Below are positions 18,784-27,645 of a stretch of 32,959 nucleotides of DNA, piece after piece; within the stretch, counting starts at the first letter, position 1; every line of letters starts with the position of its first letter. The notes beneath the pieces are model-generated. The model had not been told where the DNA came from. It saw only the letters and a program-made list of their open reading frames with translations, and did no database searches. The translations under genes and the position numbers were made by a program. The DNA lies in assembly GCA_937951695.1 (NCBI GenBank), contig CALFBL010000274.1, forward strand, positions 1 through 32,959, read 5' to 3'. This stretch comes from an uncultured Granulosicoccaceae bacterium (lineage in GTDB: Bacteria; Pseudomonadota; Gammaproteobacteria; Granulosicoccales; Granulosicoccaceae).

Positions 18784-20562
18784 ATGACTCAGCAGCAAAT
18801 CGCCATCAGTGTTGTGCTGGTGGTCACGATGGTGTTGTTTGGCTGGGGCCGCTGGCGCTACGATCTAGTGGCTATGTTTGCCTTGGTGTCTTGCGTCTTA
18901 TTGAGGCTGATTGACCCTGCCGATGCCTTCACCGGATTCGGCCATCCGGCGGTTATTACCGTGGCGGCAGTGCTGATCATCAGTGCTGCGCTTAAGAATG
19001 CGGGGGTGGTGGATGAGATCGCTAGCCGTCTGAGTGGACTGACGAAAACCCCGATTATGCACATCGCAGCCTTAACCAGTGTCATTACAGTGGCGTCAGC
19101 GTTTATGAATAACGTCGGTGCCTTGGCATTGCTGCTGCCGATTGCTTTGTCCACGTCGGCTGAGCGCGACCGCTCGCCTGCGCTGATCTTGATGCCGTTG
19201 GCGTTTGGCAGTTTGCTCGGCGGCATGATGACCTTGATCGGTACACCACCCAATATCATCATTGCCAACATTCGGGCCAGTGAAGCCGGTGAGCCTTTTG
19301 GTATGTTTGCTTTCTCTCCAGTAGGTCTACCGATTGCGATTATCGGCGGTGCATTTATCACGTTCATCGGTTGGCGCTTGATTCCCAAAGCGCGAATGGA
19401 GAGTAATAACGCCAGCAGTTTGTTCGAGGTGGGTAACTACCTGACCGAAGCCAAAGTGCTGGAAGACTCCCCCATTGCCAACCAGACACTTGGCGAGATA
19501 GACGGCCTACAAGACAGTAATGTGGAAGTGATTGGAATTGCCGGTCGGCGACATTTTGCCCGTACCGTATCGGCAAACTACACGATTAAAATCGGTGATG
19601 TACTTATCCTGCAATCAGACCCCAATGAGTTAAAAGGGTTTTTGGATGAGTTCAATCTGGAACTGCAAACCACCGCAACGCCTGCATTCAACACGCCGAC
19701 ACCGGAAAACGATGTAATGACCGAAGGGGTGGTGAAAACTGATTCTCCGTTAATCGGTCGAGGGGTTGAATTCATTCGTCGCCGCACGGCTCGCTCGGTG
19801 GCTTTGGTAGGGATAGCACGAAATGGTGAATCGGTGTTGAGGCGCTTACGGCAGCAGACGTTTAAGCCTGGCGACGTGTTGCTACTGAATGGCGATGTCG
19901 AGTCCATCGATCAGCATATGGTGGACATGGGGTTATGGCCATTGGCTAGCCGGCCAATCGATTTACATCGCAGCCGGCGCGTGCTGCTTGCCGGGGCTAT
20001 TTTTGCCATCGCTATCGCCATCGGTATCGCCGGCATTACCTCGTTACCCATAGCGTTTTTGATAGCAGTCGGCGCCTACGTGGGCACCGGGATATTAACG
20101 CCACGGCAAATTTACGATGATATCGATTGGCCTGTCATTGTGTTATTGGCGGCGATGATTCCCGTGGGCAATGCGCTAACGACCACTGGCACCACATCGC
20201 TGGTGGCGAACGCATTGGTGACGCTGACCGATGGCTTTACAATTTACTGGATTATCACCCTGTTGCTGGTGGTGACCATGTTGCTCTCGGACGTCATCAA
20301 TAACGCAGCAACGGCCCTTGTTATGGCCCCTTTGAGCATCGCCATGGCAAATTCACTGGGCGTTAACAGTGACCCATTTCTAATGGCAGTGGCGGTGGGT
20401 GCATCTTGTGCTTTTCTGACGCCTATCGGTCATCAGTGCAACACGCTGGTGATGGGGCCGGGGGGGTATAAATTCAGTGATTATTGGCGTATGGGTTTGC
20501 CTCTGGAAATCATTATCGTGATTATCAGTGTGCCTTTGATCCTTTGGTTCTGGCCACTGTAA
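18784..20562 (+). CDS. SLC13/DASS-family permease with two RCK_C (TrkA-C)-like domains
   Basis: Multiple TM helices; FMNNVGALALLLPIAL and LLSDVINNAATALVMAPLSIAMA repeat motifs; internal soluble region ALVGIARNGESVLRRLRQQTFKPGDVLLLNGDVESI (RCK_C). ATG at 18784. Confidence 0.9.
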   Translation: MTQQQIAISVVLVVTMVLFGWGRWRYDLVAMFALVSCVLLRLIDPADAFTGFGHPAVITVAAVLIISAALKNAGVVDEIASRLSGLTKTPIMHIAALTSVITVASAFMNNVGALALLLPIALSTSAERDRSPALILMPLAFGSLLGGMMTLIGTPPNIIIANIRASEAGEPFGMFAFSPVGLPIAIIGGAFITFIGWRLIPKARMESNNASSLFEVGNYLTEAKVLEDSPIANQTLGEIDGLQDSNVEVIGIAGRRHFARTVSANYTIKIGDVLILQSDPNELKGFLDEFNLELQTTATPAFNTPTPENDVMTEGVVKTDSPLIGRGVEFIRRRTARSVALVGIARNGESVLRRLRQQTFKPGDVLLLNGDVESIDQHMVDMGLWPLASRPIDLHRSRRVLLAGAIFAIAIAIGIAGITSLPIAFLIAVGAYVGTGILTPRQIYDDIDWPVIVLLAAMIPVGNALTTTGTTSLVANALVTLTDGFTIYWIITLLLVVTMLLSDVINNAATALVMAPLSIAMANSLGVNSDPFLMAVAVGASCAFLTPIGHQCNTLVMGPGGYKFSDYWRMGLPLEIIIVIISVPLILWFWPL

Positions 20563-20609
20563 GTGCGCATCGGTATTAGCAGCTTGTAATCGCATAACTT
20601 AAGCGCAAA

Positions 20610-20640
20610 AAAAAGAGTGAGGACTCACCTCACTCTTTTT
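20610..20640. terminator. Bidirectional rho-independent terminator between convergent genes
   Basis: AAAAAGAGTGAG-GACTCAC-CTCACTCTTTTT, perfect 12-bp inverted repeat with A and T tails. Confidence 0.9.
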
Positions 20641-20687
20641 GGGTCTGCAATATGTGGTAGCACAGCGTTTTGCGCTACGACAAGCGT

Positions 20688-21368
20688 TTACACTGGCGAG
20701 CGAAACGCTTCGTTTTCGCGTCCTTCCACAAACGGCTTGAGGTAGATTTCAACGCGTCGGTTTTGTGTGCGTCCAGCGCTAGTGGAGTTATCGCCCACAG
20801 GCATCGATTCACCTCTTCCACCCAATCGCATGCGGTTTCTGTCTACACCACCTGAGGACAAGAACATGCCAACGCTGTTGGCACGGGTTTCAGACAATTT
20901 TTGGTTGTAGCTGGCAGACCCGGTGCTATCGGTATGACCGATGACGTGGACGGCGGTCTGGCCGTACTCTGAGATAACACCTGAGACCTTCTCCAAACTG
21001 TTCTTAAACCGAGGTTTGACTGATGAACTGTTCACGTCAAACGTCGATTCTGCATCCAATTCCAGTTTCAATGTTTCTTCGTCAATACGAACCAAGCGTA
21101 TGTCGTTATTCTCTCGTTCAACCGCGAGCTCTTGTTCGAGCTGGCGTTGTTGTTTGTCCATGTAGTTTCCGACCACAGCACCTGCTAGAGCGCCAACGGC
21201 GGCCCCGGCGTAGCGTCCGTTTTTGTCGTTTATCTGATGGCCGATCACAGCGCCCGAGAGACCACCGATCGCAGCACCGATTTTGGCCCGTTTGTTTGGA
21301 TCGTTGGCTGCACAGCCGGTGGCCAGTGTCATGGATGCGGCAAGAGCCGCGATTTTTAGGTGTCGCAT
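20688..21368 (-). CDS. OmpA-family lipoprotein with glycine-zipper domain
   Basis: Lipobox LATGCAAN; KIGAAIGGLSGAVIGHQINDKNGRYAGAAVGALAGAVVGNYMD; OmpA-like VIGHTDSTGSASYNQKLSETRANSV..NRRVEIYL. Confidence 0.93.
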   Translation of the reverse strand: MRHLKIAALAASMTLATGCAANDPNKRAKIGAAIGGLSGAVIGHQINDKNGRYAGAAVGALAGAVVGNYMDKQQRQLEQELAVERENNDIRLVRIDEETLKLELDAESTFDVNSSSVKPRFKNSLEKVSGVISEYGQTAVHVIGHTDSTGSASYNQKLSETRANSVGMFLSSGGVDRNRMRLGGRGESMPVGDNSTSAGRTQNRRVEIYLKPFVEGRENEAFRSPV

Positions 21369-21631
21369 AGCGCCCCTTGAAAAGTTTTGTCTTGTGGCAA
21401 GAACCGGTCGACGGTAAACGCTGTCCGGTCACTGGAGACTTCGTAAAGAATGTGTCGGCGTAATCTCGACAAGCTCAACCGAGCCGATGTGATGGAGCAC
21501 GCAAGCTTTGCATTACTTCAGCGACGGCTTGCGTCAATGGCCAAATTTTGTGAGGATGTTCCTCTGTACATGTGATCTACGTCCACAGGGGGTAGCACCC
21601 CACACGCTTGTGCACTGACTTCGGGAATACC

Positions 21632-21985
21632 ATGAACGACACTGCAGACGAACGCATCAGCTGGAACGATTTCGAGAAGGTTGACCTTCGCGTGGGAACC
21701 GTGTTGAGTGTGGAGGAATTTCCACAAGCCAGAAACCCCGCTTATAAGCTCACCATTGATTTCGGAGACGGCATTGGCATCCGTAAATCAAGTGCCCAAA
21801 TCACCGTGCACTATCTGCCCGATACCTTGGTCGGGCGACAGGTGGTGGCGGTGGTGAATTTTCCAAAAAAACAGATCGGACCCTTTATGTCCGAATGCTT
21901 GGTCACAGGTTTTGCCGATGAGAACGGCGCGATCGTGTTAACTGGAGTGGAACGCGCCGTGCCCAACGGGTCCAAGCTCATGTAG
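21632..21985 (+). CDS. csaA: CsaA-like tRNA-binding domain protein
   Basis: WNDFEKVDLRVGTVLSVEEFPQARNPAYKLTIDFGDGIGIRKSSAQITVHY...GRQVVAVVNFPKKQIGPFMSECLVTGF is strongly CsaA-like. ATG at 21632. Confidence 0.92.
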   Translation: MNDTADERISWNDFEKVDLRVGTVLSVEEFPQARNPAYKLTIDFGDGIGIRKSSAQITVHYLPDTLVGRQVVAVVNFPKKQIGPFMSECLVTGFADENGAIVLTGVERAVPNGSKLM

Positions 21986-22008
21986 CTATTTACTCATGTA
22001 GCTATTTA
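21977..22008 (+). repeat. Perfect 16-bp tandem duplication CTCATGTAGCTATTTA x2 spanning the csaA stop codon
   Basis: Direct reading: CTCATGTAGCTATTTA at 21977-21992 and 21993-22008. Confidence 0.95.
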
Positions 22009-22052
22009 AATGTGTAACGCCCTCGGTGCCATCGCCTCATTGACGTTGAATT

Positions 22053-22868
22053 TCACTGACACAGAACCTGGTGTGGCGAGTTGGGTTCTGCGGCGCCGTT
22101 ATGAACCAGCAGTGTTTGCCGGCCTTGGCAAGACGCGTTCGACGCATCGGTTTGTGGGCCATCCACGGTGGTATTGACCGACAGCACACCCGCGTCAGTG
22201 ATCTCGGATACCAATGCTGAGGTAATGGCCTCGCTTTCGGTGGCGGGATCGATGTAGTTGCTCAATGAGTCCAGCTGCGCAATGGATTCCCATTCTCTGC
22301 CATCATCGTATAAGACATGAGTGATGTCGCGTGGTTGGTCAGCGCCTTCGTCGAGTATGAAGTATTGCAGGGCAAGGGTGCTTTCAGCCAGATTCAGTGG
22401 GTTACTGGCAACGGCTTTCACCCCCGACACCCGAAATGGGGGGGTGGCGTTCAAGCCTGAGTTGATGAGTTTTTTCAGCTCTTGATCGAGGATGGCGCGA
22501 TGGCGCTCGCTAAGCTTGTCGATGCCATCGGTATCCAGCCATTCCGTGCACTCAAAGCCCCACTCACTTTCATATTTGGCACGAAGTTCATAAATTTTTG
22601 CCGAACAAAACATTGTCTCATTGTTGGCATACCACATAACCCGACGGGACTGATCTTGATAGGTCACCGCTACCTCACACAAATGTTCCTGGCCGGGCAG
22701 TTCTAACCGAATGAAACGGCTTTCGCCGGGCACTGAGCATTCAAACTCTTGCGCATCGGCTGTGTGGCCGGTGGTGATGGTTGCGAATACCGCGCACGCG
22801 CACAGTGTGTTCTTGAGAAGTGCAGGGGCGCTGGGTCGGTGGTCTCGATGCTGTGAAAGTGACATCAA
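22053..22868 (-). CDS. Secreted protein of unknown function
   Basis: 271-aa ORF with N-terminal hydrophobic segment (LLKNTLCACAVFATITTGHTADA) and several Cys. No family recognised. Confidence 0.6.
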   Translation of the reverse strand: MMSLSQHRDHRPSAPALLKNTLCACAVFATITTGHTADAQEFECSVPGESRFIRLELPGQEHLCEVAVTYQDQSRRVMWYANNETMFCSAKIYELRAKYESEWGFECTEWLDTDGIDKLSERHRAILDQELKKLINSGLNATPPFRVSGVKAVASNPLNLAESTLALQYFILDEGADQPRDITHVLYDDGREWESIAQLDSLSNYIDPATESEAITSALVSEITDAGVLSVNTTVDGPQTDASNASCQGRQTLLVHNGAAEPNSPHQVLCQ

Positions 22869-22939
22869 TGCGCTCTGGCGTATGGAGTAAATGAACTCCT
22901 AGGTATAGCAGATTCGCTAGCATGGCGCCACGTAACCGA

Positions 22940-23926
22940 TCACGGCAGCAGGATGATCTTGGGAGGCGCGATCCCTTGATCGATGTCGCGAAACGATTGG
23001 GGCCCAACCGACAGTGGACGACATTCCAGCCAAGGATAATCCCCCAAGGCTTGGCGGTCGAGTAAGTCCAGCGCAGCGGTGCAATCCTGGTCGTTGTAGG
23101 TGTAGTTACCAAGCACGGTAATTTCTTGTAAAGTGATTCGACGAACATCGAGACCGGGCTCATTATCTTGTAAACCGATGTGAGAGATAACCCCACCTTG
23201 TCGCACCAACTGGCTGGCGGTCTGGCGGGTGATTCCACTGCCTACAGCATCAAACACCACGTGCATCCGACCCTCGCCCGGGCTCGATGAACGCGGGTCG
23301 TAGCAATTGGCAAAATTCATACTGCGCAGTAGCTCAAGTCGCGTGGTGGAGGTTTCGGCGATGTGCAGCTCACGCACGCCTTTCTGATGTAACACCAGAG
23401 CGGCTAGCAGTCCGATCGCCCCACCTCCCAGAATGGCCACATTGGCTTCCGAGATGGGACGTGTCAGCACGCGTTCTACCAGACGAACTGCGTGCAGCGA
23501 GACGGCCAAGGGTTCCATTAATGCTGCGTGTTCGAACGACAAGGTATCGGGTATCGGGATGAGGTTACGGTCAGGGGCCACAGCGTATTCGGCATAACCA
23601 CCGGCGCGAAGCAGTCCGAGTAAATCGCGTTGCTGACAAAGATTGGGGTTGCCGGCGCGACAATCATCGCAGCTCATGCAAGTGACCATTGGGTTTATCG
23701 CTACTCGCTGGCTTTGCAGGGGTCCTGTCTCGACAACACCTGCGAGTTCGTGCCCCAAAATCATCGGTGGTACACGCCGTGCATCATGGCCATGCCATGC
23801 GTGCATGTCTGAACCGCAAATGCCCGCAGAAATGATCTTGACCAACGACTCCCCGTGAGCGGCTTCAGGCTTTGGCTCGTCACGGAATTCTAGGTGTTCC
23901 GTGCCGGTGTAAACAAGTGCTTTCAT
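22940..23926 (-). CDS. Zinc-dependent alcohol/polyol dehydrogenase (MDR family)
   Basis: ICGSDMHAWHG, GHELAGVVE, CMSCDDCRAGNPNLCQQ structural zinc, VAILGGGAIGLLAAL Rossmann motif. Confidence 0.92.
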   Translation of the reverse strand: MKALVYTGTEHLEFRDEPKPEAAHGESLVKIISAGICGSDMHAWHGHDARRVPPMILGHELAGVVETGPLQSQRVAINPMVTCMSCDDCRAGNPNLCQQRDLLGLLRAGGYAEYAVAPDRNLIPIPDTLSFEHAALMEPLAVSLHAVRLVERVLTRPISEANVAILGGGAIGLLAALVLHQKGVRELHIAETSTTRLELLRSMNFANCYDPRSSSPGEGRMHVVFDAVGSGITRQTASQLVRQGGVISHIGLQDNEPGLDVRRITLQEITVLGNYTYNDQDCTAALDLLDRQALGDYPWLECRPLSVGPQSFRDIDQGIAPPKIILLP

Positions 23927-23934
23927 ACGACGTT

Positions 23935-24705
23935 CTACAGTGCGGTGAACCCGCCATCAACATACAGGATCTGACCGGTAATGTAGTCCGAGGCGTGTGA
24001 GGCAAAAAACACAGTGACCCCTTCCAGGTCCTGCATGTCACCGTTACGCTTGATCGCGGTGCGTTGCGCCAGAGCGTCGCTGTGTTCAGGGTTGGCAAAT
24101 ACCGGGGCGGTCAGTTCGGTTGGAAAGAATCCAGGCGCAATGGCATTACAACTGATACCGTGCCGCGACCAGCTTTCCGCCATGGCCCGAGTCATCTGCG
24201 CGATGCCGCCTTTGGAGGCGCCGTAAGCCAATCCATTGGCAAACGCCTGTCGACTTTGCAGCGAGGCCACATTGATGATCTTGCCCCAGCCTTGCTGCTG
24301 CATATGTGGGATGAACTCACGTGCGAGGAAAAACGGTACCGCCAGATTCAAGTTCAGCGTGCTATCCCAACTCTCATAGGTGATGTCACCCGCTGCTTGA
24401 CGATGATTGATACCGGCCGTGTTGCACAAGATATCGATACCGCCAGAAAACGAGGTACAGGCTGCTGCCAGTGCTTGCAAAGTGTCCCTATCGGTTAGAT
24501 CCCAAGACACCACATGGGTGTGTGCTGTGGCTCCTGTGGCGACACCTCGTTCATTGATAAGGCGAACCGTTTCCTGCAAAGCCTCTTGACGCCGTCCAAT
24601 CAGCACAATCGATGCGCCAGCTCCCGCCAGTGCGATACATTGTTGTCGGCCAATCCCCGAAGAGGCACCGGTGACAACAGCCGTTTTTCCGTTTAAAGAA
24701 AACAC
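23935..24705 (-). CDS. SDR-family oxidoreductase
   Basis: GKTAVVTGASSGIGRQQC, CNTAGINH, YGASKGGIAQMTRAMA, SDYITGQILYVDGG. Confidence 0.94.
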   Translation of the reverse strand: MFSLNGKTAVVTGASSGIGRQQCIALAGAGASIVLIGRRQEALQETVRLINERGVATGATAHTHVVSWDLTDRDTLQALAAACTSFSGGIDILCNTAGINHRQAAGDITYESWDSTLNLNLAVPFFLAREFIPHMQQQGWGKIINVASLQSRQAFANGLAYGASKGGIAQMTRAMAESWSRHGISCNAIAPGFFPTELTAPVFANPEHSDALAQRTAIKRNGDMQDLEGVTVFFASHASDYITGQILYVDGGFTAL

Positions 24706-24711
24706 CGCCGA

Positions 24712-25353
24712 TTAAGCTCCCGACAGCATGGCCATGATCTCTGGCATACCCTCTATTAGCATATCGATGGCAACGTAGAAAATCAGCAAAAGCCCAATCC
24801 AGGCGATCCAAGGGTAACGTTGCAGTAGTTTTGAAATGAACGTTGCGGCGAATATCATCAACGCAACAGACAGTACAAGACCAAAGACCAGCAACAGTGG
24901 GTATTCTCTGGAGACACTGGCAATCGCCAACACATTGTCGACCGACATGGACAAATCGGCGATGACGATTTGAATGATGGCCGGGCGCATACTGGTGAAT
25001 TGCTCGGCCTGTTGATCTTCGTGATCGTCGTTGTTGGCATTTTTATGCGCCTCCCACAACTCTGTGCCAAGTTTCCAAACTACCCATAGCAGCAGTAGGG
25101 CACCCGCAACTTTTAGCCCCGGCACGCGGATCAGCTCTACGGCGATTAGTGAGAAGCCAATGCGCATTACAACTGCAGCGGCGATTCCCCAGAAAATAAC
25201 CTGCTTGCGCATCGCAGCGGGAACGCGCGAGGCCACCATACCAACAATAATTGCGTTATCGCCGGCTAAAACCAGATCAATAAACAGGATCTGTACGAAA
25301 ACATTTAAGGCATCAAGAGAGGCATAACTGCCAAGGTTTGAGAATAGATCCAT
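24712..25353 (-). CDS. TerC-family integral membrane protein
   Basis: IDLVLAGDNAIIVGMVASRVP and IADLSMSVDNVLAIASVS paired TM motifs. Confidence 0.92.
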   Translation of the reverse strand: MDLFSNLGSYASLDALNVFVQILFIDLVLAGDNAIIVGMVASRVPAAMRKQVIFWGIAAAVVMRIGFSLIAVELIRVPGLKVAGALLLLWVVWKLGTELWEAHKNANNDDHEDQQAEQFTSMRPAIIQIVIADLSMSVDNVLAIASVSREYPLLLVFGLVLSVALMIFAATFISKLLQRYPWIAWIGLLLIFYVAIDMLIEGMPEIMAMLSGA

Positions 25354-25441
25354 CAGTGGTGTACGTCATTTGGGGTAAGGGGAGGATGCAAGGCGCCCGC
25401 ACCACCTTGCGGCAGTGCGGGCCAACAGTGGTAATTGCCGA

Positions 25442-26827
25442 CTAACGATTGGCGTCAATGTAGGTCGGTAGCCACAGTGCAATGGACGGAAATACGATGA
25501 TGAGAATCAATCCCAGCAGCTGTATGACCATGAACTGCATCATACCAATGTAGATGTCTTTCAAATCCCATTCAGGCACAACACCTTTTAGGAAGTAGGC
25601 CGACAGTGCCACCGGCGGAGATAGCCAGGCCGTTTGCAGATTAACCGCCACCAGTATTCCGAACCAGGTCAGCCGCATGTTCATGTCTTCCAGAGCGCCG
25701 GTGAATTCCAATGATTTAACCAGTGGTAGCAAAATGGGTACGATGATCAACACGATCGGTACCCACTCCAGTGGCCAACCCAACAAAAAGATCAACGCCA
25801 TGATGATCAGCAGCGAGGCGTAGGGTGGCAGATCCATATCGAGCAAAAATTCAGTCATCATGCCCGGCGTGCCGAGCTTGGAGAATACCGCACCGAAGAA
25901 GTTGGAAGCGGCCACCAGGAACAGAATCAGAACCGAGATTTCCAGCGTTTTGATAACCGCGTTGTTCAATCCTTTGAAGCTGAACTTACCGTACAACAGC
26001 GTAAGCAGAAACGAGCCAAAGGCCCCGACCGCAGCGCCTTCTGTCGGCGTTGCCCAACCGGCCAGAATACTGCCTAGAGCGAAGCCCACCAGAATCGCTG
26101 GAGGCAGCAGACCCAAAGCAAATTCGCGAACGATAATCCAGTAGGAGGAGGCCCGAAATTCTTCTGGCAAGGCAGGCCCAAGACTTGGGTTGATCTGGCA
26201 GCGAATCAATGCATAAGCCACATACAAAGAGGCCATCAAAATGCCCGGGATAATGGCTGCAGCAAACAAATCGATCACCGGCACTTCCAGAATAGGGCCC
26301 ATGACAACCAGCATGATGCTCGGCGGTATTAATATGCCGAGGGTTCCTCCGGCGGTTATAGCGCCAGCCGACAAACGCACATCATAACCGGAGCGGTTCA
26401 TGGTTTTGGCAGCCATGATGCCCAGAATGGTGACTGACGCACCAACGATCCCTGTGGCGGCTGCAAAGATCGTAGAGACGAATAGCACCGCGATATAGAG
26501 TGAGCCTTTAACGCGAGAGAGCATCAACTGAACGGCTGTGAACAGCCGCTCCATCAAGCCCGCCTGTTCCATCAGGATGCCCATGAAAATAAACAGCGGC
26601 ACAGCAGAGAGCGTGTGCTCCATCATGACACTCGATATCTGTAAGGTCTCCAGATACGAGGTGAAGTCCATATTTCTGAACGAGAAATGATCGTCGGTCA
26701 GACCCCAGAAACCAAATACAGTGCCTAGAAAAATCAACGTGAATGAAATAGGAAAGCCAACAAATATGGCAAACAACATGGCCCCGAGCATCACGAGGCC
26801 GATCATTTCCGAACTCATACTGGCCAC
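25442..26827 (-). CDS. dctM: TRAP transporter large permease subunit (DctM type)
   Basis: Hydrophobic 461-aa protein: FIFMGILMEQAGLMERLF, GIVGASVTILGIMAAKTMNRSGYDVRLSAGAITAGGTLGILIPPSIMLV. Confidence 0.94.
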   Translation of the reverse strand: MASMSSEMIGLVMLGAMLFAIFVGFPISFTLIFLGTVFGFWGLTDDHFSFRNMDFTSYLETLQISSVMMEHTLSAVPLFIFMGILMEQAGLMERLFTAVQLMLSRVKGSLYIAVLFVSTIFAAATGIVGASVTILGIMAAKTMNRSGYDVRLSAGAITAGGTLGILIPPSIMLVVMGPILEVPVIDLFAAAIIPGILMASLYVAYALIRCQINPSLGPALPEEFRASSYWIIVREFALGLLPPAILVGFALGSILAGWATPTEGAAVGAFGSFLLTLLYGKFSFKGLNNAVIKTLEISVLILFLVAASNFFGAVFSKLGTPGMMTEFLLDMDLPPYASLLIIMALIFLLGWPLEWVPIVLIIVPILLPLVKSLEFTGALEDMNMRLTWFGILVAVNLQTAWLSPPVALSAYFLKGVVPEWDLKDIYIGMMQFMVIQLLGLILIIVFPSIALWLPTYIDANR

Positions 26828-27513
26828 CTCCCACGAGTCATGGCATACCAGCTTTTCAAGGTTTCAGACACGCCCTGAAGAATCAGTAGAAACACGCCAA
26901 TCGGAATCGCCGAGCGAACTGGCCACAGCAATGGCATGAACGCGGTGTCCATGGCTCTCTCATTTTTATCGAACGCGCCGAAGGCATACTCAAAGCCGTT
27001 GTAAAGCAGGAATGCCATGCCAGGGAAGTAGAGGATGCAATACAGAAAGAAATCCACAGTGCCTTGAGATCGATCAGACCAGTTCCGATACAGAAAGTCG
27101 GCGCGTATGTGAATGCCTTTCGACAAGCCGTAGCCTGCGCCAAGCATGAACATTGCACCGTAGATCATTCGGGTAAGGTCGTAGGCCCAGATAGTTGGGG
27201 CGAACTTGACCAAAGGTTCGGTTTCGACGCCGGTGAAAATAGCGACAAGTTTTCGTTTTAGTTCGGGCAGATACAACGACGGATCCAGACCCAGATTTCG
27301 GGTCACAACTTCATACACTACGATCAAGCACAGTGGCACCAAAAGCCAGGCAACAGAGCGCCCCACCCACTCATTCAGGGTATCGATGACACCGATAATG
27401 GTTCGATGTTTCGGGTTCATGTCATCGGGTAATTCGCCAGGACTTGCTGATCGTCTTTCAGCGATCAGTTCATCGGCAATCTCCAATTCGCCCGGGTTGA
27501 TTTCTTCAGCCAT
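26815..27513 (-). CDS. dctQ: TRAP transporter small permease subunit (DctQ type)
   Basis: 4-TM protein between dctP and dctM: VYEVVTRNLG, GAGYGLSKGIHIRADFLYRNWSDRSQGTVDF. ATG at 27513 chosen. Confidence 0.88.
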   Translation of the reverse strand: MAEEINPGELEIADELIAERRSASPGELPDDMNPKHRTIIGVIDTLNEWVGRSVAWLLVPLCLIVVYEVVTRNLGLDPSLYLPELKRKLVAIFTGVETEPLVKFAPTIWAYDLTRMIYGAMFMLGAGYGLSKGIHIRADFLYRNWSDRSQGTVDFFLYCILYFPGMAFLLYNGFEYAFGAFDKNERAMDTAFMPLLWPVRSAIPIGVFLLILQGVSETLKSWYAMTRGRWPV

Positions 27514-27575
27514 TGCTTCTCGTAAGTCTGGTATCTGTTTGGGGAGCGTGTATTGAGTGTGTGTGGTTGGCGAGC

Positions 27576-27611
27576 AAAAAAGAGGCCCCGCCACGGAGTG
27601 GACGGGGCCTC
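27576..27611 (-). terminator. Intercistronic terminator/attenuator between dctP and dctQ
   Basis: On the minus strand GAGGCCCCG(T)CCAC-TCC-GTGGCGGGGCCTC (13 bp, one bulge) followed by TTTTTT. Confidence 0.75.
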
Positions 27612-27645
27612 GCTATCGCACTGCCCTTGGTTACAAGAGCAAGGT

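Noticed and set aside
18858-19388. 176-aa minus-strand ORF
   Set aside because: Antisense to the well-supported SLC13 permease, rich in residues expected from complementing TM codons, no recognisable domain.
24064-24498. 144-aa plus-strand ORF
   Set aside because: Antisense shadow of the SDR gene.
24712-25353. Tellurite-resistance (ter) island
   Set aside because: Only a lone TerC-family gene and a distant TerB-like domain; no terD/E/Z genes in the window.
25354-25441. Possible yybP-ykoY manganese riboswitch upstream of terC
   Set aside because: The gap to dctM is only 88 bp and shows a single hairpin (CCCGCAC...GTGCGGG, 25396-25421) without the conserved multi-loop elements; too short for that riboswitch.
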